From NCBI GenBank assembly GCA_964583335.1, contig CAZOVG010000004.1:124001-188000 (forward strand): 64,000 bases of DNA, in the 5' to 3' direction. The position numbers and the translations under genes were made by a program. Positions 7,833 to 17,860 of the stretch are shown one piece after another; position 1 is the stretch's first letter, and the number at the start of each line of letters is the position of its first letter. A model generated the notes under the pieces. That model had not been told where the DNA came from and did no database searches. It was given only the letters and a program-made list of their open reading frames with translations. The stretch comes from JAGNKE01 sp964583335. Its GTDB lineage: Bacteria; Pseudomonadota; Alphaproteobacteria; Micavibrionales; Micavibrionaceae.

Positions 7833-10028
7833 TTATTTCACCGTAAACCTTACCGGGTCGAGGCTTCGCACGTCGCCGTCGGGGGTGAAGAGGCTGACGC
7901 GCAGGATATGGCGGCCGCGCGTCACGGGCCAGAGGAGGAGCGGTTCGGCGCCGCTGACGACCGGGTCATCGTTTAACGCCCATTCCACCCGCGCGCCCTT
8001 CGGAAGATCGCGGATTTCAAACCGGAATTTCTGGTGATCTTGCGGGATGCGGGGGTCGTAGGCGATTTGCAGCCCGTCGGTCGGGCGCACCAGTTCGGGC
8101 GCGTATTCGGGTTTTTGAGCGCCTGCGGTCTTTTGATCTTGTGAGCCGGCAGGCAGCCACTCCGATGTTTCAAGGCATGTTCCGTCTTTTTCCGGCGGCC
8201 TTGCGCATACGATTTGAGAGACAAGATCGGGGCTGAGATAGAGCGGGCCTGTCTCGCGGTTTTTATTCAGGACCGAGAAGATCGAACGGAGGACGAGCGC
8301 GGGCCCGTTCGCGCCCGTCACGCCCTCCATCGGCGCGTTGTCCAAATTGCCCATCCAGACGCCTACGACGTAGCGGTCATTATAGCCCATCGTCCACGCG
8401 TCCCGGTAATCGGTGCTGGTGCCCGTTTTCACGGCGGTCTGGACGGGGAGGTTGAGGACGCTGTTCGCGCCGAATTCCAGCCGCCGCGCCCACGGATCGG
8501 AGAGGATATTCCCGATGAGGGAGGCTGATTCTGCGGAAAAGATGCGGGCAGGGCGCACCGGGTCGTCCTGTCTTTGGAGGCTATGGAGAGGCTTGAAGAC
8601 GCCCTTATTAGCCAAGGCGCCGTAGGCCTGCACCATTTCCAGAAGCGTCACCGCGCCGTTGCCGAGCGCCAAGCCCTCGTCATAGATGTTGGAGCTTTCA
8701 GTCAGGCTTTTGAAGCCAAGCTGTTGCAGGATCGTGAGATATTCGCCCGTGCCGACCTTACGGATCGCCAGAAGGGCGGGGATGTTCAGGGAATTACCGA
8801 GCGCCTCGCGCAGGGTCAGGATGCCGTAATGCGTGTTGCTGTAGTTGCGGAAATTATGGAGTCCGTGGCCGACAGCCTCTGCGAGGGGGGAGTCGTCGAG
8901 AAAGGTTGCGCCCGTCCAGCCCTTTTCCAGCGCGGCGGCGTAGACGAACGGTTTCATCGCGGAGCCGGGTTGCCTTGGGGCTACGACCGTGTCGATTTCG
9001 CGAGCGGGGGTTTGTGCGTCGGGCAGGCCCGCGCCGCCGACGACCCATGCAAGGATTTCTCCGGTCTGGTGATCTGCGATCAGAGCGGCCGCGTTGCGGA
9101 CACGCTTTTTATTGAGCGCGGACAGGCGCTGATCGAGGATGCCTTGCACCTGCGCCTGCAGTTGGGAGTCGAGCGTGGTTTTGTATAGCTCGCGCGGGTT
9201 TTGGGGCGCGTGCAGGCGCACGTAGCGGGCGAAATGACGCGCCTCGATATCGAGCGTGGGCTTTTGCACGTTCAGTTTTGCGGATTGGATTTCATCGAGG
9301 TCCTGCGGCTCGATGACCTCAGCCTGTTGCAGGGTGGTTGCCAGGCGATTCAGGGGTTTTTCGATGCGCGCGGGAAAACGGAACGGATCATAGCCTGAGG
9401 GGGCGCGGACCAAAATGACTAGGGCGAGCATTTCCTTTTTGCTGAGGGTCGAAAGGTCGCGGTTGAAATAATAACGCGCGGCTTGGGATATTCCCCGGCG
9501 GTTTGATCCGTAGGGAACCTGATTCAGATAGAACTCAAGAATGTCGGCCTTTGAGACGGTTTGCTCTAGCCTCTGCGCCTCGAAGCCCTCCACCCATCGG
9601 GACCAGAGTGCGCGGGGGCGCGGGTTGATGAGGCGCACGACCTGTTCGGTGATCGTGCTGGCGCCGCGCACGGTGCGGAGTTTTGAGACGTTTTGATAGA
9701 GGGCGGCGAGGCGGGCGCTCCAATAAATGCCGGTATGATCGAAAAAGCGGCGGTCTTCGGAGAAGATGAAGGCCGTTTTCAGAAATTCGGGAACCTCATA
9801 GAGCGGCACGGTGTCGTGCCTGTTCCAGCGCGTGTCATAGGATATGCCAAGCGGGCGGCCATTGCGGTCGGTGATCCTCAGGCTATGGACGTCGGATACG
9901 ATCGCATGGAGCGTGCGCTCGATGGGCGTGACGGATTGCGCCGTCAGGACCGTCAGGAGCGTGCCGCTGACGGCCATGAGCAAGGCCGCGAGCAGGATGA
10001 ACCCTCTCGCTTTCGGTCCCGGTCTCAC
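7833..10028 (-). CDS. pbpC: Penicillin-binding protein 1C
   Basis: A bifunctional peptidoglycan synthase of the inner membrane, 731 residues. One N-terminal anchor (about 8-30) precedes the GT51 glycosyltransferase domain with EDRRFFDHTG (E91) and RGASTITEQ (121-129). The transpeptidase domain has S356-A-M-K359, S413-L-N415 and K534-T-G. A BiPBP_C domain (about 640-731) ends the protein, as in E. coli PBP1C. Its start overlaps the stop of the alpha-2-macroglobulin gene by 4 bases, the same pairing as yfhM-pbpC in E. coli. All catalytic residues are present. Confidence 0.96.
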   Translation of the reverse strand: MRPGPKARGFILLAALLMAVSGTLLTVLTAQSVTPIERTLHAIVSDVHSLRITDRNGRPLGISYDTRWNRHDTVPLYEVPEFLKTAFIFSEDRRFFDHTGIYWSARLAALYQNVSKLRTVRGASTITEQVVRLINPRPRALWSRWVEGFEAQRLEQTVSKADILEFYLNQVPYGSNRRGISQAARYYFNRDLSTLSKKEMLALVILVRAPSGYDPFRFPARIEKPLNRLATTLQQAEVIEPQDLDEIQSAKLNVQKPTLDIEARHFARYVRLHAPQNPRELYKTTLDSQLQAQVQGILDQRLSALNKKRVRNAAALIADHQTGEILAWVVGGAGLPDAQTPAREIDTVVAPRQPGSAMKPFVYAAALEKGWTGATFLDDSPLAEAVGHGLHNFRNYSNTHYGILTLREALGNSLNIPALLAIRKVGTGEYLTILQQLGFKSLTESSNIYDEGLALGNGAVTLLEMVQAYGALANKGVFKPLHSLQRQDDPVRPARIFSAESASLIGNILSDPWARRLEFGANSVLNLPVQTAVKTGTSTDYRDAWTMGYNDRYVVGVWMGNLDNAPMEGVTGANGPALVLRSIFSVLNKNRETGPLYLSPDLVSQIVCARPPEKDGTCLETSEWLPAGSQDQKTAGAQKPEYAPELVRPTDGLQIAYDPRIPQDHQKFRFEIRDLPKGARVEWALNDDPVVSGAEPLLLWPVTRGRHILRVSLFTPDGDVRSLDPVRFTVK

Positions 10029-13000
10029 GGCTGTGTCTGGACCACGAGGGTCGCGTTGTCGCCCCGGCCGTAGACGTCAGGATCGTACATTTCCTCGGCG
10101 CGGACGGGCGGAGCGGCGAATTTTCCGTCCGCTATGGCTTGCGCGGCGTAGGAGAGATGGTAGTTTCCGGCGGGCAGCCAGTCGGAATAGAAGCGCGCAG
10201 AGTCGTGGCGCAGTTCGCGGTGATAGAAGCTCCAGAAGGAGAAGTTGTATTCCTTCCAGTCACTGTATTTGAACCACATGGAACCTCCGGCCTGATCGTA
10301 GACGGCCTGTGCGTCATCGACACTTGAGGCCGTGGCCAGATCGCGGTTCACGGTCTCAAGACCGCCGGGCAGGGGGTCGTTCACCACCACGAAATTGCGC
10401 GGGGCGGGGAGGTTCAGGAACAGATCGACGCGCACCACGTCGCCGCGTCTGATCGTTTCGCCGTCTTTGAGGAGGGTCCATTTCCCGCCGCGTTTGACAC
10501 TGTATTCACGGGCGATGTCCATTCCGGCGTTCATCTTGTTCTGCCAGCCGTCTTTGGGGGCGTAGCGGAGGCGGGTGTTGTAGTAGAGCCGTCCTTCGCC
10601 GTCCTTTTTGATGTTCACGGTGCGCTTCTGGCCGGGGTCGGCCTCCGTAATCGGTTTCGTGACCGTCACGGGTGCATCGCGGAAATCCTTGAACGCGGCT
10701 TCGCCGAATTTTTGTTCGTCGAGAGAGACGGTGACCTGCATGGCGGGTTTTACGTCCTCATACACACGTGAGTATTCAATCAAGGCGTTCATGCAGAACA
10801 TGTTTTCCTGCGTGTTTTCCCAATAGTCTCGGCTTTCGCGGCTTTGGGTGATCATGCGCACCAGCTTGAAGGGCTTATCACCGATCAGCTCCTTGCCCGC
10901 GTCGGTCTGGCCGTATGCGAGGAAGGAGGACAGGACCGCGCAATTATCGCGCAGCGGCGTGGCCAGAAGGCGGAGATATCCGTCGTCGAGCGTTTCGCTG
11001 AACATGAATTTTCCGCCCGTCTCGTTGCCGGAGGCGAAGATCATATCGGCTGCGGTCTTTGCGCTGGGCTTGGTGTTTTCGAACGTCAGGGCGGCCTGCA
11101 TGTAATGCGCCTTGCCGAACAGGCTCATGTTCTTGAGGTGCGGGGTGTAGCGGGTTACGTCATCCGCCGTGATCTTGCCCTCTTTGGCTAAAGCCGCGAG
11201 CGCTACGGCGCGCACGGTCGAGGTCATGCCGCCCTGATAGAAGTCGGGCGCCACATCCTGCCGCAGGAAATTCAGCAGGTAGTCGTGAAGTTTTTTCTCA
11301 ACGTCGGCGGGGATTGTGTATCCGTCCTTTTTCAGCCAGCTAAACGCCATGGCCGTGTAGGCGCTGAGGTAGGGATCGGCGCGGTCATCGGATGCAATGA
11401 AATAGGCCATGCCGCCGTTCGGGGCCTGGAAGTTCGCGGCCTTATCGAGGGAGGACTGGGCGAGGGTTTCCGCGTCGCTCCATTTCAGGCTTTCGGGCAG
11501 CCACGGTTTGAGTTCCTTATAATGCGCGGCGATAACGCCCTTGGTCAGGACCTGTTCCCAGCATAGGTAGGGGTAATCGCGCATGTACGCGAAGGCTCCG
11601 GCCAGATTTGAGATGACGGAGGGCGAGAGCACGACGCTGACATCGCCTGCATCGGTGTATATCTCCTTGGGGAACGCAAGGCTTTCGGTGGCCTTTTCCT
11701 CGGTCGTCGTCGCGTAGTTGGCGGCGACGTCGATGACGCGCTTTTTCAGGACGGGCAGGGTAAATTCCATGCTGTCCTTATCCTGCGCGTCCTCGGCCAC
11801 GGCGCGGAAGGTGATTTCACCGTCGGGGCGGTCGCGGTCCACGGGGAGGAGGCTGGCCTCAAGCGGGAGGTAGACTGTTGCGCGTTTATAAGGTTCCAGC
11901 GTCAGGGTTTGTTCGACGGAGACGACTGTGCTGTCCTTCGTCACCGCGTTGCCGGAGGCTTCGATGGTCACCTTGAGCGTGCGGGGCGCGTCGGTGCGGT
12001 TCATGACGCTGAACCCGGCGGTGAAGCTGTCGCCTTCGCGCACCTGATTGGGCATGACGGGGCGCAGTTCCGTGGGGCGGTTGACCTTGAACGTTCCTTC
12101 GCCGAGCCCGAGCCTGTCGGTCGGTGTGGTGGCGACGGCGAGCACGCGCCAACCGGTGAGGTTGTCGGGCGCGTCGAACTCGATGTTGGCAACGCCGTTC
12201 GCGTCGGTCTTGAGGGCCGGGTTCCAGTAGCTAACGAATTTAAACAGATTGCGCATGTCAAGGTCGCCACCGCCGTCGCCGCCCGGGTTCGCGCCTTTTT
12301 TCTCGAATTTCTGGCGGCCGATCAGGCGGGTGATCAGGCTAAAATTGCGCATATCGAGGGGTTCGAGATTATAAAACCCTTTATACGGGTCGAATGCATC
12401 TCGGCCCGCGCTGATGAGGTCAAACACGGATTCGTCCAACACCGCGACGGCCAGTTCTACCGGCTCGGCCTTTTCAGGGGTATGGCGCGGGGCGGCCTTG
12501 AGGGCGACCTGAACCTTGTCGCGCGGGCGGTAGACGTCCTCCGCAGGCTTGATCTCGACGGTCATTTCCTTATACGGGTCGCGCACGGGCATTGTGACGT
12601 AGCCCAAGCGGAAGGCGGGCTTGCCGAGGTCCACCTGCCCCAGCGGCGGCACGGGCTGGTCCACGCGCGGAGAGACCACCATCACCGAGAGATAGAATCC
12701 AGGCATGTAATCGGGCTTGACCGGGATTTCCAGAACGGGCGCGCCGCCCTCAAGCTTTTGCGTAAAATGCTCGATCACGCCGTAGCGTTCGATTGTGATC
12801 AGCGCCTGTGCGCCGGGGTAGGGGTTTTTGATCAGAAACTTCGCCGTCTCACCGATCTTGTAATCTTTCTTTTCGGGGATCACGGGCAGGATGTATTTGT
12901 CCTCGTCGTTCCACTGGACGTAACCGTCCCCGGCCACCCAGACCATGATTTCGGTCTTATGCTCGCGGCCTTTTGTATCGGCGATTTTTGAGGTCATCCG

Positions 13001-15964
13001 ATAGGTTCCGGCCTTTTCGGGGGTGAAGGTGCAGTCTTGCCCTTCGAGCGTTGAAACCTGATCGCAGGCCGCGACCTGTTTCCATTCGCGCGTGATATCG
13101 CTGAGGTAGGCGTTGCCCGCGCCTTTGACCTTGGCGACGCTGATATCCTCATATTCCACGATGGAACTCACGGGCGTTCCCGCTGCCGGGTTGCCCTGAT
13201 CATCCACGACAAGGGTTTGCAGGCTTACAGGTTGCTTGGCGGTGTAGAACCATTGCGGGCTTTTGACGCCGACGAAGCGGTCCACACCGACATAATCGGC
13301 GCGCGCGAGAGAGGCGACGGATTTGCCCCGGTCGTCCTGTACCGCGCTTTCGATTTCAAGGGTGCCGAAGTAGATCGGCTGCTGCGGCAGGACGAAGGCT
13401 TCGGTCCACAGGCCCTTATCGTCAAGGTTTTGCTGTTTCTGGAGAAGCTGTTCGCTGCTCATGCCATCGGCGGCGCTGCCGAAATAGAAATTCTGCGCGG
13501 CCGGGTTTTCGGATGTAAACGTGCCTTTGTTAAGGGTCACGGTCACGCGGGCCGGCGCTTCGCCATAGGGGCCGCCGGAATGAAGCGCGGCCAGAGTTTC
13601 TATGTTCATCGTATCGCCGGGGCGGAACAGTTCGCCGCCGATTTCCGCCGAGACGCGGAAGGGGGCGGGCGTGAAATCGCTCACCAGCACCTGAAGTGGG
13701 TAGAGGGTGTATTGTTCGTTGCGCTCCTCATATTCGTATTCCTCGCCTTCGCCCTCGGCGCTTTCGGCCGTTTGGACGGCTGCGGCGGTGCGGAAATCGG
13801 CCTTCAGCTTGAAGCGGTACCAGCCGACAGCGGCAGATTCCGGGATTTTGTATTCGCCCGCATAGGCTCCGAATTCAGAAAAGGCGATTTCGGGGATTTC
13901 CTGAACGACCTTGCCGGTCGGGTCTTCGACTTCGAGCGTATATTGGCCCTTCGGCGGAGGGGTCAGCGTCTTGGCGTCCTGATTGCGCAGGAAGATCTTG
14001 TATTGCATCGTGTCGCCCGCGCGGTAGATGCCCTGCGCGGTCATGCCCCAGCTTTTCAGGTGGCCGAAGCGGTCGCGGTTATAGGCGTATGTTCCATCCT
14101 CGGAGAGGTTCCACGTATCGAGGCCGAAGCTGGGCGCGAGCGGAAGAATACCGATGTCCTGACCTTTGTCCAACCGGGCGAAGAGGCGTAAATCGGCGTC
14201 TTGCCATGCGTTCAGGAGATCCTGCAACGGGTCGAGCGTCTCGCTGCCGGGAAGGATGGCGATTCCCTGTGCGTCCGTCAGGGCGGTGGCCAGAACATCG
14301 CTCGGCGCGGAGAGGGTCGGCAGGGTGTTTTTATAGAGCGTGACTTTTACGCCTTCGACGGGCTGTCCGGTCGCGAGATCGGTGACCCACATCAGAGAGT
14401 TGAAATGGCCCAGCTTGAGGTGCGCTTGCCACGGGGTGACCTGCGCGAAGAGTTTGTAGTCGCCCTCCCATTTGTTCGGCACGACCGGGTCGGTGGAGAG
14501 TTCGGCATAGATGGCGCCGGACTTGCCGCCAAGCATCTCGCGCACGCCCGCCGGGACGCCGTATTGAACGTCCTCGATCTTGGCTACGTCTTTCTTGAAG
14601 ACCTGGCTTTCCTTGACGCCTTCGGCGGTGACCGAGCGGTAGGTGAAGGTATAGGCATTCAGATTATTGACATAAAAGGGCAGTTCGCTGTCGGTCTGGC
14701 TTTCCAGAACGGCGTAGCGGTGCGGCATCACGAAGTTCGGGTTGCGATGGTTGGTCGAGAATTTCATCTCGATCGCTTGCGGCAAGGGCCGGGAAAATTC
14801 GTCTTCGAGGCCCGTCGCGGGTAGAGTCAGGGTATATTCCTGCGCGGCCTTGAGGCCGATGGGGAGGCCGACCGTGTACTGGCGGCCTTCGGTGTGGGGT
14901 GTGCCGAGGCCGGACCAGTCGCGGTTTTCGTCGCCCCACGGGTTGAAATCCTTTTTATCGCCGGAGAGGCTCGGGCTGAAGACCGCGTTGTCTTTCACCT
15001 CAGAGCGCAGGATCGGCGCGGTGAAGGCCAAGGCCACAGGGCGCATCGGGTCGCAGCCCGTGCCTTCAGCTGTCGGGGTGCCCGGGGGGATCAGAAGCGG
15101 GGAGCCGTCGTTCGCGGAGCAGCTTACGCCCATGAACGCGAAATCCGGGAAGGTCTGGAAGGCCACGATATCGCGGCTGACAACGCCGGCTTCTGGGCCC
15201 TCTGCCGAGATCAGGCCGGGTTCGGCTTTTAGTGTCACTGCAGCGTTCACCGCCAGTTCCGCTTGGGGTTCGACCAGCCAGACGCGCCGGGCTTCCTCTC
15301 CGGCGATCTCCGTTTTCTGGTCGTCGCTTTGGCGGGTCTGATCGACGGCGACCCATATGTTATCGACCGGGGACAACATGTAGTCCGGCAGTTTCTGCCA
15401 GTCGGTATCGGGCTTGACCGTGAGGGGGACGCGCGCGCCGTCCGCGGCGCTGATGAAGAGGTGCTGTTCCGCCGAGGATTTGGAGACAGGCTGGGTAAAC
15501 ACGACACGGATGACGGGCAGGGTGGGGGAACGCCATGTCGTAAAGCTCGTATAGCTTATGTCGGGGCGCTGGGTGATGAATTCGTATGAGGATTCAGAGG
15601 CCAGCTTTCCGCCGTCCTCCGCCTCAATCACGGGCGCGATCTTTATTGTATAGCGCGTGGCGGGCTTCATGGTGTCCGCCGAGTCGAGATTACAGGAGAG
15701 GGAGGACGTGTTCAGCCAGCGCCACTGGCAGTTCAGAGGCGGGGCGATGGTTACGCCGACCTCTTCGGCTGTGCGTTCCATCCGGCCCAGCGGCACGACG
15801 GGACGGTTGAACTCTATGACGATCTGGTTGCCCGCCGGGACGTCCTCGCCCGTCGGGGTAACGCGCAGGATGCTTAGTTTCTTCGGTGTTTCTGCTGCAA
15901 ATGCAGGTGGGACTGAAAAAATACTGACGAATATAAAGAGTGCACACCAGAAACGGTCACGCAT
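10025..15964 (-). CDS. Bacterial alpha-2-macroglobulin family protein (YfhM-like)
   Basis: A very large periplasmic protease-trapping protein of about 1,979 residues. The signal sequence is MRDRFWCALFIF...AFA; longer in-frame starts at 15985 and 16078 exist, so the exact start is uncertain. The thioester motif CWEQ is intact at 11552-11563 (about residue 1468 from this start) inside a thioester-domain-like helical region (YPYLCWEQ). Macroglobulin-type beta domains occupy the N-terminal 1,100 residues. The protein is longer than E. coli YfhM (about 1,650). Known family members trap invading proteases and partner with PBP1C for wall repair, which fits the overlapping pbpC. No clear lipobox is seen, so it is probably soluble. 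Confidence 0.93.
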   Translation of the reverse strand: MRDRFWCALFIFVSIFSVPPAFAAETPKKLSILRVTPTGEDVPAGNQIVIEFNRPVVPLGRMERTAEEVGVTIAPPLNCQWRWLNTSSLSCNLDSADTMKPATRYTIKIAPVIEAEDGGKLASESSYEFITQRPDISYTSFTTWRSPTLPVIRVVFTQPVSKSSAEQHLFISAADGARVPLTVKPDTDWQKLPDYMLSPVDNIWVAVDQTRQSDDQKTEIAGEEARRVWLVEPQAELAVNAAVTLKAEPGLISAEGPEAGVVSRDIVAFQTFPDFAFMGVSCSANDGSPLLIPPGTPTAEGTGCDPMRPVALAFTAPILRSEVKDNAVFSPSLSGDKKDFNPWGDENRDWSGLGTPHTEGRQYTVGLPIGLKAAQEYTLTLPATGLEDEFSRPLPQAIEMKFSTNHRNPNFVMPHRYAVLESQTDSELPFYVNNLNAYTFTYRSVTAEGVKESQVFKKDVAKIEDVQYGVPAGVREMLGGKSGAIYAELSTDPVVPNKWEGDYKLFAQVTPWQAHLKLGHFNSLMWVTDLATGQPVEGVKVTLYKNTLPTLSAPSDVLATALTDAQGIAILPGSETLDPLQDLLNAWQDADLRLFARLDKGQDIGILPLAPSFGLDTWNLSEDGTYAYNRDRFGHLKSWGMTAQGIYRAGDTMQYKIFLRNQDAKTLTPPPKGQYTLEVEDPTGKVVQEIPEIAFSEFGAYAGEYKIPESAAVGWYRFKLKADFRTAAAVQTAESAEGEGEEYEYEERNEQYTLYPLQVLVSDFTPAPFRVSAEIGGELFRPGDTMNIETLAALHSGGPYGEAPARVTVTLNKGTFTSENPAAQNFYFGSAADGMSSEQLLQKQQNLDDKGLWTEAFVLPQQPIYFGTLEIESAVQDDRGKSVASLARADYVGVDRFVGVKSPQWFYTAKQPVSLQTLVVDDQGNPAAGTPVSSIVEYEDISVAKVKGAGNAYLSDITREWKQVAACDQVSTLEGQDCTFTPEKAGTYRMTSKIADTKGREHKTEIMVWVAGDGYVQWNDEDKYILPVIPEKKDYKIGETAKFLIKNPYPGAQALITIERYGVIEHFTQKLEGGAPVLEIPVKPDYMPGFYLSVMVVSPRVDQPVPPLGQVDLGKPAFRLGYVTMPVRDPYKEMTVEIKPAEDVYRPRDKVQVALKAAPRHTPEKAEPVELAVAVLDESVFDLISAGRDAFDPYKGFYNLEPLDMRNFSLITRLIGRQKFEKKGANPGGDGGGDLDMRNLFKFVSYWNPALKTDANGVANIEFDAPDNLTGWRVLAVATTPTDRLGLGEGTFKVNRPTELRPVMPNQVREGDSFTAGFSVMNRTDAPRTLKVTIEASGNAVTKDSTVVSVEQTLTLEPYKRATVYLPLEASLLPVDRDRPDGEITFRAVAEDAQDKDSMEFTLPVLKKRVIDVAANYATTTEEKATESLAFPKEIYTDAGDVSVVLSPSVISNLAGAFAYMRDYPYLCWEQVLTKGVIAAHYKELKPWLPESLKWSDAETLAQSSLDKAANFQAPNGGMAYFIASDDRADPYLSAYTAMAFSWLKKDGYTIPADVEKKLHDYLLNFLRQDVAPDFYQGGMTSTVRAVALAALAKEGKITADDVTRYTPHLKNMSLFGKAHYMQAALTFENTKPSAKTAADMIFASGNETGGKFMFSETLDDGYLRLLATPLRDNCAVLSSFLAYGQTDAGKELIGDKPFKLVRMITQSRESRDYWENTQENMFCMNALIEYSRVYEDVKPAMQVTVSLDEQKFGEAAFKDFRDAPVTVTKPITEADPGQKRTVNIKKDGEGRLYYNTRLRYAPKDGWQNKMNAGMDIAREYSVKRGGKWTLLKDGETIRRGDVVRVDLFLNLPAPRNFVVVNDPLPGGLETVNRDLATASSVDDAQAVYDQAGGSMWFKYSDWKEYNFSFWSFYHRELRHDSARFYSDWLPAGNYHLSYAAQAIADGKFAAPPVRAEEMYDPDVYGRGDNATLVVQTQP

Positions 15965-16131
15965 CGCAAGCCCCATGAATTTCATAAAATATCCAATTAA
16001 GGCGTAGCACAAGGCCGGAATAAGAGAAAGCCGCGGCGCAAAATATTTCAATCTTGCGGGGAGTGTTTTGACAAACATCTTCAGGCCACTAGAATGAGGA
16101 TACGATTCTCTCTCTAGTAAGGCAGGTATCC

Positions 16132-16911
16132 ATGCTTAAAGGAAAAACAGCGGTTATCACGGGCTCGACCAGTGGAATCGGGTTAGGTTTGGCGCGGGCG
16201 TTCGCCGATGGCGGGATCAATATCGTCATGAACGGATTCGGAAAGCCAGAAGAGATCGAAGTTTTGCGCAAGGAGATCGAGGGGCGTGGCGTCAAGGCGC
16301 ATTATATCGGGGCCGATATGACCAAGCCCGAGCAGATCAAGGGGATGGTCGAGGAAGCGGCGAGCGTGATGGGCGGGGTCGATATTGTCGTCAACAATGC
16401 CGGCATTCAGTTCGTTTCGCCCGTAGACGAGTTTCCGCCTGAAAAGTGGGATGCGATCATCGGGATCAATCTTTCCGCCGGGTTTCATGTTGTCCGGGCG
16501 GCTTTGCCTATCATGAAGGATCGGGGATGGGGGCGTGTGATTAACATTGCATCTGCTCACGCTCTGGTTGCTTCCCCCTACAAAAGCGCTTATGTCGCTG
16601 CGAAGCATGGCGTTCTGGGCTTCACAAAATCAATCGCTCTGGAAGTTGCGCAGAACAACATCACCTGCAACGCGATCTGCCCCGGCTATGTCTGGACGGC
16701 GTTGGTGGAGGGGCAGGTCAAGGATACGGCTAAGGCCCGCGGAATCAGCGAAGACGAGGTGATCAAAAACGTCCTGCTGGCGGCGCAGTGGACCAAGAAG
16801 TTCGTGACCGTGGAGCAAGTGGCCGGGACGGCCCTGTTCCTGTGCTCTGATAACGCGCAGAACATTACGGGCGCGGCCATCCCCATCGACGGCGGCTGGA
16901 CAGCGGCCTAG
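16132..16911 (+). CDS. bdhA: D-3-hydroxybutyrate dehydrogenase (SDR)
   Basis: An NAD-dependent short-chain dehydrogenase of 259 residues that interconverts 3-hydroxybutyrate and acetoacetate in ketone-body/PHB metabolism. The cofactor motif TGSTSGIG is at 10-17, NNAG at 88-91 and the catalytic triad is S141, Y154, K158. The stretch SAHALVASPYKSAYVAAKHG and the ending GAAIPIDGGWTAA are typical of hydroxybutyrate dehydrogenases, as are the length and the long C-terminal loop. It is divergent from the macroglobulin gene and followed by an exported hydrolase gene. Confidence 0.92.
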   Translation: MLKGKTAVITGSTSGIGLGLARAFADGGINIVMNGFGKPEEIEVLRKEIEGRGVKAHYIGADMTKPEQIKGMVEEAASVMGGVDIVVNNAGIQFVSPVDEFPPEKWDAIIGINLSAGFHVVRAALPIMKDRGWGRVINIASAHALVASPYKSAYVAAKHGVLGFTKSIALEVAQNNITCNAICPGYVWTALVEGQVKDTAKARGISEDEVIKNVLLAAQWTKKFVTVEQVAGTALFLCSDNAQNITGAAIPIDGGWTAA

Positions 16912-16979
16912 TTTTTAACGATGCGTTCAGTTTGTCATATGACGTGTTACTTTCTAACTTGCAAAAGGGAACAACCTTC

Positions 16980-17858
16980 ATGAAACGTCTCAAGCCTCTG
17001 CTTCTAGCCTTTGCTTTTAGTTCCTGCTTCGCGTCTCCGAGCTTTGCGGAAGATGTTGCTTCTCCGGTTGCGCCTGAAATGCGCCTTTACCGTCTTGCGT
17101 GCGGTGAAATCGGTGTCACCGATCTTAATGTTTTTTCCGATACGGACGCTTATGTGGGGCAGGCCAAAGACATCGTTGCCTCATGTTATCTAATCAAGCA
17201 CGGTGACAAATGGCTTCTGTGGGACACGGGCTTGCCGGACGCCACGCCCAAGGTGGCGGATGATAGCGCGGGCTCGCCTTTCAAGCTCTCTTTGAAGGAA
17301 ACGCTCACGGAGCAATTGGGCAAGATCGGCCTTAAGCCTGAGGATATTGACTATGTTGGAATTTCGCATGGCCATTTCGATCATGTCGGTGGCGCTAACG
17401 CATTTTCGAATGCCAAGCTGATTATGCAGAAGACTGAATATGACTTTATGACCATGCAGCCTGAGAAGGCGAGGGCGGCTCACATGGAGAGCGAACTTAT
17501 TTCCAGTTTTGCGGGCCCTGAAAAGGAAGCCCAGAGAATGCTGCTTTCCGGGGACACCGATATTTTCGGCGATGGCACGCTGAAGGCGATTGTCTTGCCG
17601 GGGCATACACCCGGACATATGGCTTTGCTTGTGAATTTGCCTGAAACCGGTCCGGTCATATTATCGGGCGATCAGTGGCATTTCCATGAAAACCACGAGA
17701 GCAACGGCGTGCCGAGCTTTAATTTCGACCGGGCGGATACTCTGGCGTCCTCGGACAAGCTGAACGCGCTGATCAAGAACCACAAAGCGAAGCTTATCAT
17801 CCAGCATGAGCCGAAGGACAATGAGGCTTTGCCCAAGCTGCCCGAGTATTTGAAATAG
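16980..17858 (+). CDS. Exported metallo-beta-lactamase-fold hydrolase, N-acyl-homoserine-lactonase-like
   Basis: 292 residues with a signal peptide (MKRLKPLLLAFAFSSCFASPSFA). The metal-binding motif HGHFDH is at about residues 127-132; further ligands are the histidine of PGHTPGH, the aspartate of SGDQWH and the histidine of IIQHEP. The layout CYLI...WDTGLPD before the motif matches AHL-lactonase-family MBL proteins. I chose the ATG at 16980 because it follows AAAGGGA and starts a proper signal peptide; an upstream in-frame ATG at 16932 would spoil it. Quorum-quenching activity is a family-level guess; other lactones or esters are possible. Confidence 0.85.
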   Translation: MKRLKPLLLAFAFSSCFASPSFAEDVASPVAPEMRLYRLACGEIGVTDLNVFSDTDAYVGQAKDIVASCYLIKHGDKWLLWDTGLPDATPKVADDSAGSPFKLSLKETLTEQLGKIGLKPEDIDYVGISHGHFDHVGGANAFSNAKLIMQKTEYDFMTMQPEKARAAHMESELISSFAGPEKEAQRMLLSGDTDIFGDGTLKAIVLPGHTPGHMALLVNLPETGPVILSGDQWHFHENHESNGVPSFNFDRADTLASSDKLNALIKNHKAKLIIQHEPKDNEALPKLPEYLK

Positions 17859-17860
17859 TC

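Noticed and set aside
11909..12991. Open frame of 360 codons opposite the macroglobulin gene
   Set aside because: It lies within a much longer coding gene with intact motifs on the other strand; the composition is that of an antisense shadow.
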